The notes: generated from the letters alone by a model not told the origin. Positions 52,987 to 63,066 are shown, counted from the first letter of the stretch. The stretch is DNA of 64,000 nucleotides from Pseudoalteromonas arctica A 37-1-2 (GCF_000238395.3 NZ_CP011025.1:1054001-1118000), one strand, 5' to 3'. Translations and numbers: made by a program.

Positions 52987-54906
52987 TTAGCGATGCTTTT
53001 CAAAGGTCGCTACAAGTGCATCAAGTGTTTGTGCGCTGTTTGCTAAGTCTCGAATAGCTTGCTCTGTATTGATTTGTTCGCTCATTGCTTTATCGCTAAT
53101 TTCGCTAATCTGCTCAATATTACGACTTACATCGGCAACCACATTACTTTGCTGCTCAGTTGCAGTCGCTATGAGCGTAGCCATATCGTTTATCTCATTG
53201 GCTGTTTCGGTTATCGTATCGAGTAATTCTACTGAGTTTTGCATAGCACCAACGCTTTGCTGTGCTTTATCTTTCGATTGACCAATATCGTTCACTACAT
53301 CGTCAGATATTCTTGTAAGCTCTTCAATCATAGATTGGATTTCGGTGGTTGATTGCGATGTGCGGTTTGCCAGTGCACGTACTTCATCAGCAACAACAGC
53401 AAAGCCTCGACCATGTTCTCCTGCGCGAGCAGATTCAATAGCCGCATTTAAAGCAAGTAGATTAGTTTGATCCGATATACCTCTAATTGAGTCAACAATA
53501 CTTGCAATATCAACTGTCTTTTTAGAAAGCAAAGTTACTTGCTCTGTAATGCCATCAATATCGCTGGCAAGGGCTGAGATAGTTGCTTGGCTTTGTAATA
53601 CCTGCTTGTGGCTCTGAATTGTATTTTCGCGGCTGCTATCGGTTAACTTAGCTGTATTTGCAGCACTTTGCGCTATTTCTTGCACTGTAGCGCCCATTTC
53701 GTTGATTGCTGCTGCGACAGATATTGTTTGTTCTTTTTGGTGATCTATTGCTTGAGAATTTCGTTTGGCTTGTTCAAATACATGATCAGAGCTTTGACGT
53801 ATATCGTGGCTTTCGCTTGCAACCTGAGTAATGGCTGTTTCTATTTTATTAATAAACTGATTAAAGCCATTACTTAGATTGTTAAGCTCTGGTTGGCTCG
53901 ATTCTGGTAAGCGGTACGCTAAATTTGCATCGCCAGAGCCTAATCGTGAAAATAGCTCAGCCATTTTAGAAAGTGGAGATGAAAGTGAGCGTGCAAGTAA
54001 GTAACTAATCAAGCTAGCAACTAATGCTGTAATTATCGTAAAGGTAAAAATTTGCCATTGTAAGGTATTTACACTTGCGAAGACTTCACTTTTTGGCACT
54101 TGAGCTACAACATATAAATCGGTATTTTTAATTGGCGTAGCAGCGATAAAAGTAGGTTCGCCATTTAAGCTGATTTCTTCTAGCGCAAAGCCATTACTAT
54201 TAAATAGTTGGCTGTGGATATTTGCAGTATACAAATCATCAATATTTGCTTTAGCTACTTTACTTGCATCTTTATGAAGCTGAATCAATCCACTTTTATC
54301 TGCAATGAATACAAAGCCTGTTTGCTCAATTTTAAATTGCTGTAATAGCTTTTGCATATCAGTGATGCTTTTTGCAAGACCTGCTAAACCAGTACCATTA
54401 GCCTGCTGATGATTTACAAACATTTTCACATCATTGGCTGACTCTTGATAAATACTAATAGAGTAGGGCTGTTTTGATTGCTTAAAAGCAAAAAACCAGC
54501 CATCGGCTGCATCGTTTTTTAACACACGCAAAAACCCATTCTGATTCCAATACTGTGCAGTGTCTCTATTTGCCCAAGATGCTGTGGCTAAATCGTATTG
54601 CTGGGCAACGCGATTTAATTCTTTTAATAGTAATGTATCGTCTTGGTTGTTTGATTGAGCCCATTGTAAAATAAATTCGTTTGATGATAGTTGCTGAGCA
54701 GCACCGAGTAACTCGTTGATTTCACCGCCTATGTGATTGCTGATTGTTTGCAGTTTACTAGGGAGCTCTGACTCAATCATACGTTGCTCAATTATATCTT
54801 CTGAGCTGTATAAAGAGGTCAAGCCAATAAGCGCGGCTACACATATAGCAATAGCACTGCCTAAAGCTGTGATTTTTTGAGTAATAGAAAGGTTTTGTAT
54901 CGTCAT
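52987..54906 (-). CDS. Methyl-accepting chemotaxis protein with Cache sensor
   Basis: This is a transmembrane chemoreceptor that would feed the CheA/CheW array encoded earlier in the window. The 639-residue protein has TM1 at about residues 10-30 and a periplasmic double-Cache-type sensor (about 35-270; [26 protein letters not shown]). TM2 (about 280-300) is followed by a HAMP domain (about 300-360) and a signalling domain with the invariant hairpin tip [19 protein letters not shown] and [15 protein letters not shown]. No C-terminal CheR/CheB pentapeptide is seen. The ligand is unknown; amino acids are common for this sensor type. Confidence 0.95.
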   Translation of the reverse strand: MTIQNLSITQKITALGSAIAICVAALIGLTSLYSSEDIIEQRMIESELPSKLQTISNHIGGEINELLGAAQQLSSNEFILQWAQSNNQDDTLLLKELNRVAQQYDLATASWANRDTAQYWNQNGFLRVLKNDAADGWFFAFKQSKQPYSISIYQESANDVKMFVNHQQANGTGLAGLAKSITDMQKLLQQFKIEQTGFVFIADKSGLIQLHKDASKVAKANIDDLYTANIHSQLFNSNGFALEEISLNGEPTFIAATPIKNTDLYVVAQVPKSEVFASVNTLQWQIFTFTIITALVASLISYLLARSLSSPLSKMAELFSRLGSGDANLAYRLPESSQPELNNLSNGFNQFINKIETAITQVASESHDIRQSSDHVFEQAKRNSQAIDHQKEQTISVAAAINEMGATVQEIAQSAANTAKLTDSSRENTIQSHKQVLQSQATISALASDIDGITEQVTLLSKKTVDIASIVDSIRGISDQTNLLALNAAIESARAGEHGRGFAVVADEVRALANRTSQSTTEIQSMIEELTRISDDVVNDIGQSKDKAQQSVGAMQNSVELLDTITETANEINDMATLIATATEQQSNVVADVSRNIEQISEISDKAMSEQINTEQAIRDLANSAQTLDALVATFEKHR

Positions 54907-55033
54907 GATATTAATTAATTTTACAACTGAGTAGAGGACTATATTAGCACATTATTTATTTTGATCTAAATATTGCCTATAAAGGGATGGATAAAAGGTA
55001 GCGTTGGATGATTAAAGTTTTATGAATGAGCAT

Positions 55034-55066
55034 AAAAAAGCCCACATGCAAAAAGCATACGGGCTT
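55034..55066 (-). terminator. Terminator of ilvC
   Basis: On the minus strand AAGCCC and GGGCTT (55038-55043 and 55061-55066) close a stem that continues with GCAT/ATGC and is followed by a T-run (the A-run at 55034-55039 on the plus strand), 35 bases past the ilvC stop. Confidence 0.8.
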
Positions 55067-55100
55067 GGTTTCTAACAAGCGAAACATTTACTGTTTAGGG

Positions 55101-56573
55101 TTAAACAATCTTTTTCATTGCTGACATGTAGCCACGTAATTTAGCACCTACTTTCTCAACTGGGTGTTCGCGCAATGCAGCGTTAACTTGAATTAATGTT
55201 TGGTTATCAACTTGGTTACTGTGCTCGCCAAGGCCTTTACCTATAATGTCTGTATCAACGTTTTTCATAAAATCAGCAAGTAATGGTAAACATGCATGGT
55301 TATATAAATAACAGCCGTATTCTGCAGTATCAGAGATAGTACGGTTCATTTCAAAAAGCTTTTTACGCGCAATAGTATTGGCGATTAATGGCGTTTCGTG
55401 TAATGACTCGTAGTAAGCTGACTCTTCGATAATGCCGGCTGCTGTCATGGTTTCAAATGCAAGTTCAACACCTGCTTTAACCATTGCTACCATTAAAATA
55501 CCGTTATCAAAAAATTCTTGTTCAGAGATTTCTACATCGCCAGCAGGGGTCTTTTCAAAGTTAGTTTCTGCTGTTTCTGCGCGCCATTTAAGTAAGTTTA
55601 CGTCATCGTTATTCCAGTCTTCCATCATAGTGCGTGAGAAAGTGCCGTCGATGATGTCATCTTGATGCTTATTATAAAGCGGACGCATAATTAGTTTTAG
55701 CTCTTCACTTAGTTCAAACGCTTTTACTTTTGCTGGGTTTGAAAGGCGGTCAAGCATGTTAGTAACGCCGCCATACTTAAGTGCTTCGGTAATTACTTCC
55801 CAGCCGTATTGAATTAGTTTTGATGCGTAACCCGCATCAACGCCTTTTTCTACCATTTTATCAAAACATAAAATAGAGCCAGTTTGTAACATGCCACATA
55901 AAATGGTTTGTTCGCCCATTAGGTCAGACTTAACCTCAGCAATAAATGATGATTTAAGTACACCTGCGCGATGTCCGCCCGTACCCGCTGCATACGCTTT
56001 AGCTTGTGCTAAACCAAGACCTTGAGGGTCATTTTCTGGGTGAACTGCGATCAGAGTTGGCACACCAAAACCGCGTTTGTATTCTTCACGTACTTCAGAA
56101 CCAGGACACTTAGGCGCAACCATGATTACGGTAATGTCTTCACGTACTTGCATGCCTTCTTCAACAATATTAAAGCCATGAGAGTAAGCAAGTGTAGAGT
56201 CTTTTTTCATAAGTGGCATAATCGCACTTACTACAGCGGTATGTTGTTTATCTGGCGTTAAATTAAGTACTACGTCAGCGGTAGGAATTAATTCTTCATA
56301 AGTACCAACAGTAAAGCCGTTTTCAGACGCATTTAAAAATGATTGGCGACGCTCAGAAATAGCTGAAGCACGTAATGTGTAAGAAACATCTAAACCAGAG
56401 TCACGTAAGTTTAAGCCTTGGTTTAAACCTTGTGCGCCACAGCCTACAATAACTAGTTTTTTACCTTTAAGTGCGTCAACGCCATCGGCAAATTCGCCTG
56501 CGTCCATAAATTCACATTGCGCTAATTGCGCTAATTGCTCGCGTAAAGGTAAGGTATTGAAATAATTCGCCAT
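55101..56573 (-). CDS. ilvC: Ketol-acid reductoisomerase IlvC (class II)
   Basis: IlvC converts acetolactate or acetohydroxybutyrate to the dihydroxy acids in valine, isoleucine and leucine synthesis, using NADPH and magnesium. The 490-residue length marks the long class II form, as in E. coli. Visible features are the nucleotide-binding loop [32 protein letters not shown], and [15 protein letters not shown] with magnesium ligands. It is divergent from ilvY and stands alone, as in enteric bacteria. Confidence 0.97.
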   Translation of the reverse strand: MANYFNTLPLREQLAQLAQCEFMDAGEFADGVDALKGKKLVIVGCGAQGLNQGLNLRDSGLDVSYTLRASAISERRQSFLNASENGFTVGTYEELIPTADVVLNLTPDKQHTAVVSAIMPLMKKDSTLAYSHGFNIVEEGMQVREDITVIMVAPKCPGSEVREEYKRGFGVPTLIAVHPENDPQGLGLAQAKAYAAGTGGHRAGVLKSSFIAEVKSDLMGEQTILCGMLQTGSILCFDKMVEKGVDAGYASKLIQYGWEVITEALKYGGVTNMLDRLSNPAKVKAFELSEELKLIMRPLYNKHQDDIIDGTFSRTMMEDWNNDDVNLLKWRAETAETNFEKTPAGDVEISEQEFFDNGILMVAMVKAGVELAFETMTAAGIIEESAYYESLHETPLIANTIARKKLFEMNRTISDTAEYGCYLYNHACLPLLADFMKNVDTDIIGKGLGEHSNQVDNQTLIQVNAALREHPVEKVGAKLRGYMSAMKKIV

Positions 56574-56683
56574 TGTTAGTGTCCTATAAAGTCATGTTTG
56601 TTAGATGCGCAAGATTTATTGCGCTTACAAACACCATATGTAAAATCGTTGCTTGCGTAAAATGATATATTTGAATTAAAGTG

Positions 56684-56698
56684 TTTCATAATATGAAA
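56684..56698. promoter_or_regulatory. Palindrome in the ilvC-ilvY control region, candidate IlvY operator
   Basis: TTTCATA-A-TATGAAA is a perfect 15-bp dyad ending 13 bases before the ilvY start and within the 138-base divergent gap. IlvY-type regulators bind tandem operators in this gap to activate ilvC and repress themselves; that this palindrome is such a site is inference. Confidence 0.5.
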
Positions 56699-56711
56699 TA
56701 CTGGGTTTGGC

Positions 56712-57617
56712 ATGGATCATAAACATTTAAACTACTTTTTAGCACTGGCTAAAACACTTCATTTTGGACGCGCAAGCGAGCTTTGTCATATAAGCGCACC
56801 CACTTTAAGCCGCAATATAAAACACTTGGAAGAAGAGGTAGGTGTTGCACTATTTGTACGCGATAACCGCAGTGTTAAATTAACGCGTGAGGGTGAGTCG
56901 TTTATTGATTACGCCACAGCAACGCTTGCTAATTGGCAGCGTTTTAAAACGAATGTGAAAGACCCACAACAACATATTTACGGCAAAGTAAGTATCTATT
57001 GCTCGGTTACTGCATCTTATAGTTTTTTACATCAAATATTAGAGCAGCTTCGTGCGCAGCATCAGTATATAGAAATAACATTAAATACAGGCGACCCTGC
57101 ACTTGCTATAAACCGTGTGTTAGATGGGCATGAATTAATGGCTATTGCAGCTAAGCCAAATAAGTTACCGGCGCAAATTGCTTTTGTAGATATAGGGGAT
57201 TCTCCACTTTTATTAATTGGACCAAAAATTCAATGCCCGATCACACAAAAACTAACACACAATAGTGATGACATTAATTGGTCTGATTTAGAATTTATTG
57301 TGCCAGAACAAGGTTTTTCTCGCCAAAGGTTAGAACACTGGTGGCGCAAAAATAATATTCACGGGAAAATTTACGCACAGGTTGCTGGGCACGAAGCAAT
57401 GGTATCTATGGTGAGCTTAGGATTAGGTGTCGCAATGGTCCCTAAAATAGTGCTAGATAACAGCCCGCTGCAAGATAAAGTACAAATACTAACACCAAAA
57501 ATGCAAGCGCCTGATGGGTTTGATATTGGTTTGGCAGTATTAAGGAAAGAGTTAAATGACCCTGCAATCAGTGCTTTGTGGAATATTGCGCAAACTTTAG
57601 ATGCAAAAGCGATTTAA
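56712..57617 (+). CDS. ilvY: LysR-type regulator IlvY
   Basis: IlvY activates ilvC when its substrates accumulate. The 301-residue protein has an N-terminal LysR helix-turn-helix (FGRASELCHISAPTLSRNIKHLEEEVGVALF) and the effector-binding domain. Assignment as IlvY follows from divergence from ilvC and from the N-terminus MDHKHLNYFLALAKTLHFGRAS, which resembles E. coli IlvY. The TTTGG before ATG is a weak ribosome binding site. Confidence 0.92.
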   Translation: MDHKHLNYFLALAKTLHFGRASELCHISAPTLSRNIKHLEEEVGVALFVRDNRSVKLTREGESFIDYATATLANWQRFKTNVKDPQQHIYGKVSIYCSVTASYSFLHQILEQLRAQHQYIEITLNTGDPALAINRVLDGHELMAIAAKPNKLPAQIAFVDIGDSPLLLIGPKIQCPITQKLTHNSDDINWSDLEFIVPEQGFSRQRLEHWWRKNNIHGKIYAQVAGHEAMVSMVSLGLGVAMVPKIVLDNSPLQDKVQILTPKMQAPDGFDIGLAVLRKELNDPAISALWNIAQTLDAKAI

Positions 57618-57733
57618 TGCGCGCAGAGAATAAGCAAATTAGTTAAATAGTATGAATATAGGTTGCGTATAAGTTTACTATTACTTAACATTGAGCGCTA
57701 ATAATAAAAACAATGACGCTTGAGAGTTTATTT

Positions 57734-58780
57734 ATGAACCACGCCGTATCACTTGCTCATTCTGCTCAATGCCTAAAAAAGGCGATTCCTTTGATGGTAA
57801 AATACCGAATGCCGGTTACACCCATCAACTATGCAATTTGGTACTGTTATATTCAAGGAAACAAACCTTCATTAAATGCTGAGTTAGACCATGTTATTGC
57901 TCTGCAACAAACATGTTCACAAGACAAAGCAAAAGAAATTTTTGATAAACATTTAACGCAAGACGATCTCGTTTTTTTTCAAGAAATGACTGAAAAATTT
58001 CATACAACTATGGAGCAAGTTCAGCAAGATATAAGCACAACGCTTGATCACTCTAAAAGCTTTACGACGAGTTTAGTTGACTCACAAAATGAATTAAATA
58101 TGCTTGTTGATGTAAACTCTTACAATGAGATACTAGGTTGTGTTGAGCGTTTAACCGACGATTCTATTGCAATGCAAGATTATGCTCGGGAGTTTCAGAC
58201 TAAATTAGCCGTTGCCTACAATGAAATAAAAGATTTAAAAGAAGCACTCAATATTTCAAAGGAAGCAGCCGATACCGACACGCTTACGGGTTTTTATAAT
58301 CGAGGTAAGTTTGATTCTGATATTGTAAACTTTTGCCTCGAATACTCAGAGCAAGCGCAAGAAGACTCTCTTGCCGTACTCATTATGTTTGATATTGATC
58401 ATTTTAAGCGCTTTAACGATGATTTTGGCCATCAAAAGGGTGATGAAGTGCTTAGGCTAGTTGCTAAAAAAGTGAGAGAGAATACAACTGAAGCTGCAAA
58501 TGTGTATAGATATGGTGGCGAGGAGTTTTGTATAACAGCCTACTTTGACACTATTAACGATATAATAGCATTTGCAGATTGTATTCGTTTAGCAATAGCA
58601 AAATTGGCGATTCGTAAAAAGCATGATGCAACTGCAAAACGTGCTATTTCAGCAAGTTTTGGCTTAGCAATTTTACGACCATTTACAAATAGTTCTGTTT
58701 TAGTTGAGCGTGCAGATAGAGCCTTATACATTGCCAAAACACATGGACGAAATCGTATAGAAATAGCCCCTGATATTTAA
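57734..58780 (+). CDS. GGDEF diguanylate cyclase
   Basis: This enzyme is predicted to make c-di-GMP. The C-terminal GGDEF domain (about residues 185-345) has the active-site motif YRYGGEEF and the substrate region FDIDHFKRFNDDFGHQKGDEVL; no RxxD inhibitory site is evident before GGEEF. The N-terminal 170 residues are soluble and helical with a coiled coil before the catalytic domain, as in signalling-by-dimerisation proteins. ATG 57734 is preferred (GAGAG 7 bases upstream) over ATG 57713, which has no Shine-Dalgarno. It is not in an operon with ilvY. Confidence 0.9.
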   Translation: MNHAVSLAHSAQCLKKAIPLMVKYRMPVTPINYAIWYCYIQGNKPSLNAELDHVIALQQTCSQDKAKEIFDKHLTQDDLVFFQEMTEKFHTTMEQVQQDISTTLDHSKSFTTSLVDSQNELNMLVDVNSYNEILGCVERLTDDSIAMQDYAREFQTKLAVAYNEIKDLKEALNISKEAADTDTLTGFYNRGKFDSDIVNFCLEYSEQAQEDSLAVLIMFDIDHFKRFNDDFGHQKGDEVLRLVAKKVRENTTEAANVYRYGGEEFCITAYFDTINDIIAFADCIRLAIAKLAIRKKHDATAKRAISASFGLAILRPFTNSSVLVERADRALYIAKTHGRNRIEIAPDI

Positions 58781-59165
58781 TAAGTACCAGAGGTTTTTGA
58801 TTTATTTGGGTTTAAACCGCTCAATTCAGGGCGATTTAATTCAACTTCAGTTTTGGTAAATAAGCAGGTAAAACCCAATAGAGCTGTAGCGAGTTAGCTC
58901 TTAGTAATTTTTTTATTTGAATAATTGCATTTGCTACGTTGTGCCTCATTTTCAAAGTATCTTAAAGTACTATTAGTCAAAAACTACACAAGCAACTCAA
59001 AGTACAATCCTTAGACACAACTACCTTGAAAGATAAATAGTCCGAAAAGCATAAAGTTAACATTTTTGTATACAAATTGTGAGTAATTGTAACCAGCTAG
59101 AGCTAGTTTAAAAAGACCTTGCTAGTATGGGGAACTCACTTATTTTGATACTTTGATTTACGCTG
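58781..59165. other. Intergenic region before the MipA/OmpV gene
   Basis: No gene is visible in these 385 bases. AGAGCT (58880-58885) and AGCTCT (58896-58901) form a weak stem followed by a T-rich stretch near 58908-58914 that could end the diguanylate cyclase transcript. A promoter for the MipA-DUF3019-two-component operon is expected at the right end, but none can be named with confidence. Confidence 0.45.
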
Positions 59166-60041
59166 ATGCGGTATGCCTTCTCATTATTAACAGCTCTATG
59201 TTTTAGCACTTTGTTTATTTGCTTTTCGGTGCAAGCAACACAGGCAAGCAAGCATGCTGACGATTATACAGAGCAAGATATAACAACCGATCGTCTGCAT
59301 TTGAGTTTAAGCGTGGGGGCTGGAGTTATAACCAACCCTTTGCATGGTGGAGATAATATTCCGCTCGTGCTTATTCCTCAAGTTGCGTTTTATGCAGAGC
59401 AGTGGTTTTTTGATAATGGCCGTATTGGTTATTCATTTTTGCAAACCCCTAAGCATCACTTTAATCTAGTTGGTGAACTCAACTCTGAGTCTCGCTTTTT
59501 TATAGACTGGCACCCTAAAAATGTATTTACACTACAAAGTAGTGCCCTCAACAATCAGTTCGTAATGCAAGATGAAGCCTCGTCCTCTCGCTATGTTGAT
59601 ATTGATAATTTACATAAACGGCAAATTGCACTGGATGCGGGTATTGCATATCACTATGTAAATGAAGACCATGTTTTTTCGGTTCAGGCTCTGCATGATA
59701 TAACCGATGTTTATCGAGGTGTACGCGCAGCATTACAGTGGCAGTATCATACTGTGCTAGGAAAGCTCAAAATAAAGCCAACACTTGGAATAAACTATAA
59801 ATCTGCGGAACTAAATAGCTATTTTTATGGACTTAATGAGGGTGAAACTCAATTTGGCAAAATAGACGTTGGTAGTAGTTGGCAACCTTATGCTAAAATC
59901 GACGCCCGTTGGCCACTGAGTAAGGCTGACTCTCTTCGTTTTCATGTAGCATATTACGACTATTCGGCTATGGATGGCAGTCCGCTCTTCGAACGTACTT
60001 ATTCAATGACTGCATTTATAGGATTCGATCGTACTTTTTAA
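59166..60041 (+). CDS. MipA/OmpV family outer membrane protein
   Basis: The 291-residue protein has a signal peptide (cut near VQA-TQA) and a beta-barrel-like C-terminal part ending in aromatic GFDRTF, as outer-membrane proteins do. Features of the MipA/OmpV family include LHLSLSVGAGVITNPLHGGDN and LVLIPQVAFYAEQWFFDNGRIGY. Family members have been linked to murein enzyme scaffolding (MipA) or porin-like uptake (OmpV). It is followed at once by a DUF3019 gene and a two-component pair, a recurring arrangement in this bacterial group. Confidence 0.88.
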   Translation: MRYAFSLLTALCFSTLFICFSVQATQASKHADDYTEQDITTDRLHLSLSVGAGVITNPLHGGDNIPLVLIPQVAFYAEQWFFDNGRIGYSFLQTPKHHFNLVGELNSESRFFIDWHPKNVFTLQSSALNNQFVMQDEASSSRYVDIDNLHKRQIALDAGIAYHYVNEDHVFSVQALHDITDVYRGVRAALQWQYHTVLGKLKIKPTLGINYKSAELNSYFYGLNEGETQFGKIDVGSSWQPYAKIDARWPLSKADSLRFHVAYYDYSAMDGSPLFERTYSMTAFIGFDRTF

Positions 60042-60042
60042 T

Positions 60043-60423
60043 ATGAAGTATTCAATATTAGTTGTCTTTATTACCACTTTTTTTAGTGGTTTTAGTGTGG
60101 CACAAACCTCTTTTTTTAGCGTTTCTCCAAAAGTCTGCGTTGTCTCTGAACAGCAGGGTTTTTGCGATCTTGATTTACAATTTAAATGGCAATTAAACAC
60201 CTACAGTGATGTCTGTTTGTATCAGCAAGAGCAACGGCTTCAATGCTGGGAGCAACAACTTTCTGGGCAATTTAATTATAAAGCGCGTGTTCAGGTGGAG
60301 ACCATATACTCCTTAATCAATCCTCATACGGGTGTGTTAATAGCAAAAACACAGGTTGAAGTACAAAGCGCCCATGCTAAAAAAAATAGGCGTAGGCTTC
60401 GCTCTCCGTGGAGCTTTTTTTAA
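60043..60423 (+). CDS. DUF3019 secreted protein
   Basis: The 126-residue protein has a signal peptide (about residues 1-20, cut near SVA-QTS) and a small domain with four cysteines (VCVV, FCDLD, VCLY, QCWE) that could form two disulfides. The tail is strongly basic (KKNRRRLRSPW). This matches DUF3019, a family of unknown function found beside MipA/OmpV and OmpR/sensor-kinase genes. It starts 1 base after the previous stop, so expression is coupled. Confidence 0.85.
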   Translation: MKYSILVVFITTFFSGFSVAQTSFFSVSPKVCVVSEQQGFCDLDLQFKWQLNTYSDVCLYQQEQRLQCWEQQLSGQFNYKARVQVETIYSLINPHTGVLIAKTQVEVQSAHAKKNRRRLRSPWSFF

Positions 60424-60437
60424 TTTAGGAGCAACTA

Positions 60438-61130
60438 ATGCCAAAAATTTTACTTGTTGAAGATGATCTCGGTTTACAACAACTAACAAAAGATTACCTT
60501 GAACATAATGGCCTTGAAGTCGAAGTATTAGACCGTGGTGACGAAGTGTTTAATTACCTAGAAAACAATACACCCGATTTAATGATTTTAGACGTTATGC
60601 TGCCAGGTAAAGATGGCTTTAGCGTTTGCCGCCAAGTAAGAGATAAATTTACTCTACCAATTTTAATGTTGACTGCTAAAGGTGAAGACTTCGACCAAGT
60701 ACTTGGCTTAGAGCTTGGCGCTGATGATTATGTAATAAAACCAGCAGAGCCACGTGTATTACTAGCGCGAATTAATGCATTACTGCGTCGTGGACAACCC
60801 ATGGTAAAATCAAGCGAAGAGCTCCAGTTTGGTGATTTAGTCATTGATAAAACAAGTCGTATTGTAAAACTAAGTGATTCGGAGATTGTATTAACTTCGC
60901 ACGAGTTTGAGTTATTATGGCTATTAGCGTCAAATGCGGGTGAAGTACTAAGTCGAGAACATGTGCACCAACATATGATTGGTCGCCAATACGATGGACT
61001 TGATAGAACGGTGGATGTACGCGTATCACGAATTCGTAAAAAATTAGGCGACAACAGCGATAAGCCATATCGTATAAAAACTGTATGGGGACAAGGCTAC
61101 TTATTTGTTTCTGATGCATGGGATCTTTAG
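60438..61130 (+). CDS. OmpR-family response regulator
   Basis: The 230-residue protein has a receiver domain with acidic Asp9-Asp10 and phosphoacceptor Asp52 (LMILDVMLPGKDG), and a winged helix DNA-binding domain (SREHVHQHMIGRQYDGLDRTVDVRVSRIRKKLG). It follows the DUF3019 gene by 14 bases with AGGAGC as ribosome binding site and is followed by its likely kinase. It probably controls the upstream envelope genes, but the target is not shown. Confidence 0.93.
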   Translation: MPKILLVEDDLGLQQLTKDYLEHNGLEVEVLDRGDEVFNYLENNTPDLMILDVMLPGKDGFSVCRQVRDKFTLPILMLTAKGEDFDQVLGLELGADDYVIKPAEPRVLLARINALLRRGQPMVKSSEELQFGDLVIDKTSRIVKLSDSEIVLTSHEFELLWLLASNAGEVLSREHVHQHMIGRQYDGLDRTVDVRVSRIRKKLGDNSDKPYRIKTVWGQGYLFVSDAWDL

Positions 61131-61155
61131 AACTATTTAAGGTTAGTCGGCTTTA

Positions 61156-62403
61156 ATGGGAAAACTGTTTACCAGCTTATATTTATATATCATCGTTTCT
61201 TTGTTTGTAGTGAGCGGTGTTATAGAGCAATTGTGGCCTTACGAAGAGTCGCAACAGCAGGTCTTCTTAGATGATGAGTTTGGGCAATCACTCTGGTTGC
61301 TCTCACAAACTTCAAATGGTCTTAAAAAGTTAAAGCACAACTTTGAAAGTAAAGTGATTGAACGACGTGATTTAATACTCCCTCAAAAACAACAATCGCA
61401 GCTCAACCAAAACCACTACTTATACTTATACGATAAGCAACAACGCATTGTTTGGTATGTAGATCTCGGTAATGATTCATTACTTCAAGTAGGACCGGTA
61501 GGTGTATTAACGCAGGAATCATCTTCTGTTTGGCCGTATTTATTACTACTTATTATTGTAGGTATACCTGTTGGGCTGTGGAGCTTTTTACTATGGCGCG
61601 ACTTTGCAAAGCTACGTAAAGCGTGTGAAGCGGTAGAGGGTTTGCAAGACTTTCAACTAAACGACTCTTCTAAGTCTTTCTTTTTACCTATTACTGATAC
61701 ATTAAAGGTAATGCAGCAACGTATTGAGTTTTTACTTAGTGCGCAGCAAGAACTTACCTCATCGGTGTCGCATGAGTTTAGAACACCACTAGCACGTTTA
61801 AAGTTTGCAATAGTAATGCTGCAAGAACAAATGCTTGACGAAAAAGGTGATAAATACCTAACAAATATGCAAACAGACATTAGCGAGCTTGAGTCACTAG
61901 TTTCTGAAATGCTTGAATACGCGCGATTAGACTCTCAACAACCTAGTTTACAGCCAATAAACTGTGACTTAGCTGGGCTGGTAAAAACAACTGTTGAAAA
62001 GCTAAACTTTGAAGCCCGAACAACGCTCTCTGTAAACCTCCCTGAGCATTTAAATTATTACTGTGATAGTCACTTTATGGCGCGAGTATTTCAAAATTTA
62101 ATTGGCAATGCGCTCAAATACACTCATAAACAAGTTAAAATTTCGTTGCTACAAGAGACAAAACACATCGTATTGATTGTTGAAGATGATGGTGAGGGGA
62201 TAGCTCCCGCTGAGCGAGAAAATGTATTTAAACCTTTTACTCGACTAGATAAAAGTAGAGGCAAGGATACCGGTGGTTTTGGTTTAGGACTCGCTATAGT
62301 TGCTAAAATTGTGTCGTGGCACCAAGGAGAGTGTAAAGCAGAAAGCTCAAGCTTAGGTGGTGCTAAATTTATTGTATATCTACCCCTCAAATTAAAGACA
62401 TAA
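61156..62403 (+). CDS. Membrane sensor histidine kinase
   Basis: The 415-residue kinase has TM1 at about residues 5-23, a short periplasmic sensor of about 100 residues and TM2 at about 127-148. The HisKA domain carries phosphosite His206 (SSVSHEFRTPLARL), and the ATPase domain has NLIGNALKYT, EDDGEGI and GGFGLGLAIV. The compact periplasmic part resembles RstB/PfeS-like sensors but the stimulus is unknown. It pairs with the response regulator 25 bases upstream and is closed by a strong terminator. Confidence 0.92.
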   Translation: MGKLFTSLYLYIIVSLFVVSGVIEQLWPYEESQQQVFLDDEFGQSLWLLSQTSNGLKKLKHNFESKVIERRDLILPQKQQSQLNQNHYLYLYDKQQRIVWYVDLGNDSLLQVGPVGVLTQESSSVWPYLLLLIIVGIPVGLWSFLLWRDFAKLRKACEAVEGLQDFQLNDSSKSFFLPITDTLKVMQQRIEFLLSAQQELTSSVSHEFRTPLARLKFAIVMLQEQMLDEKGDKYLTNMQTDISELESLVSEMLEYARLDSQQPSLQPINCDLAGLVKTTVEKLNFEARTTLSVNLPEHLNYYCDSHFMARVFQNLIGNALKYTHKQVKISLLQETKHIVLIVEDDGEGIAPAERENVFKPFTRLDKSRGKDTGGFGLGLAIVAKIVSWHQGECKAESSSLGGAKFIVYLPLKLKT

Positions 62404-62429
62404 AAAAAGCGCCTAAAGGCGCTTTTTTT
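62402..62429. terminator. Terminator after the sensor kinase
   Basis: AAAAAAAGCGCC (62402-62413), loop TAAA, GGCGCTTTTTTT (62418-62429): a perfect 12-bp stem with long A and T runs, starting at the kinase stop codon. It can also serve the convergent DUF3820 gene. Confidence 0.93.
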
Positions 62430-62491
62430 GCGGTTAAAAACCAAAATCAACAAGTAGCAATATAATAGACCGCAAGTACTTGAAAAAGTTC

Positions 62492-62716
62492 TCAACTATT
62501 TTTATTTTTTTCAAGTAATGGCATTAACATTTGCTCAAGGCCATTTAGTTTTACCTCATACATCATCGCAAGTTGACTACCTAGTTTTGAGTCAGGAAAC
62601 CCTTGCTGATTAAACCAGACTAAATAAGGCTCTGGCAGTAAAAGCAATGGCCGTCCTGCATATTTTCCAAACGGCATTATGGTATTAATAGCTATTTTTA
62701 GTTGTTTTGGATCCAT
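62492..62716 (-). CDS. DUF3820 family protein
   Basis: The 74-residue protein has the DUF3820 pattern: MPFGKYAGRPLLLLPEPYLVWFNQQGFP, a fold also seen attached to some exonucleases. Function is unknown; related proteins have been annotated as putative quorum-sensing-regulated factors without firm support here. It is a single gene. Confidence 0.85.
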   Translation of the reverse strand: MDPKQLKIAINTIMPFGKYAGRPLLLLPEPYLVWFNQQGFPDSKLGSQLAMMYEVKLNGLEQMLMPLLEKNKNS

Positions 62717-62770
62717 AAAAACTACTTATGTATTTAAAGTATGCGTAAGTGTAAGGGATTTTAGAGATAT

Positions 62771-62806
62771 AAAATAGGCTGTGACGGGCAAGAAACAGCC
62801 TATTTT
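62771..62806. repeat. 12-bp inverted repeat with 12-base loop
   Basis: AAAATAGGCTGT (62771-62782) and ACAGCCTATTTT (62795-62806) pair perfectly. The stem has terminator-like A and T ends but lies upstream of the DUF3820 start on its own strand, about 55 bases before it, so it may instead regulate that gene. Confidence 0.55.
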
Positions 62807-63009
62807 GCGAGGGAGTAGGCCCTCTGATTTAATAATTTTATGTTGATTGATATAAACCTAGTTGAACTTTAATTAGCTGGGATCTAATTAAGTTATTATT
62901 AGAACATGGGTTCTTATTTAACCAACACAGTTAGTCTACCTGTTTTTCATTGTTGTGGTGAATTGGCTTGTAAAGGAATGTAAATAGAATTGCTTTTTAT
63001 TTAAAAAGT

Positions 63010-63045
63010 AATAACAAAGCCTTAACTGATTAAGGCCTTGTTATT
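63010..63045 (-). terminator. Terminator of the antiporter gene
   Basis: On the minus strand AATAACAAGGCCTTAA (63030-63045) pairs with TTAAGGCTTTGTTATT (63010-63025), with one bulge, and is followed by ACTTTTT. It is about 20 bases past the stop codon. Confidence 0.75.
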
Positions 63046-63066
63046 TATAGACGTTATAAAAAGTAA

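Larger units (their letters stand above)
62717..63066. other. Intergenic region between DUF3820 gene and antiporter gene
   Basis: These 350 bases contain AAAATAGGCTGT/ACAGCCTATTTT inverted repeats (62771-62782 and 62795-62806), which make a 12-bp stem, and the antiporter terminator (63010-63045). No gene is visible. Confidence 0.5.

Noticed and set aside
54907..55000. Possible sigma-28 promoter before the chemoreceptor gene
   Set aside because: A TCAA...GCTAATAT pair exists on the minus strand, but the spacing is about three bases too short for the FliA consensus, so it was not reported as a feature.
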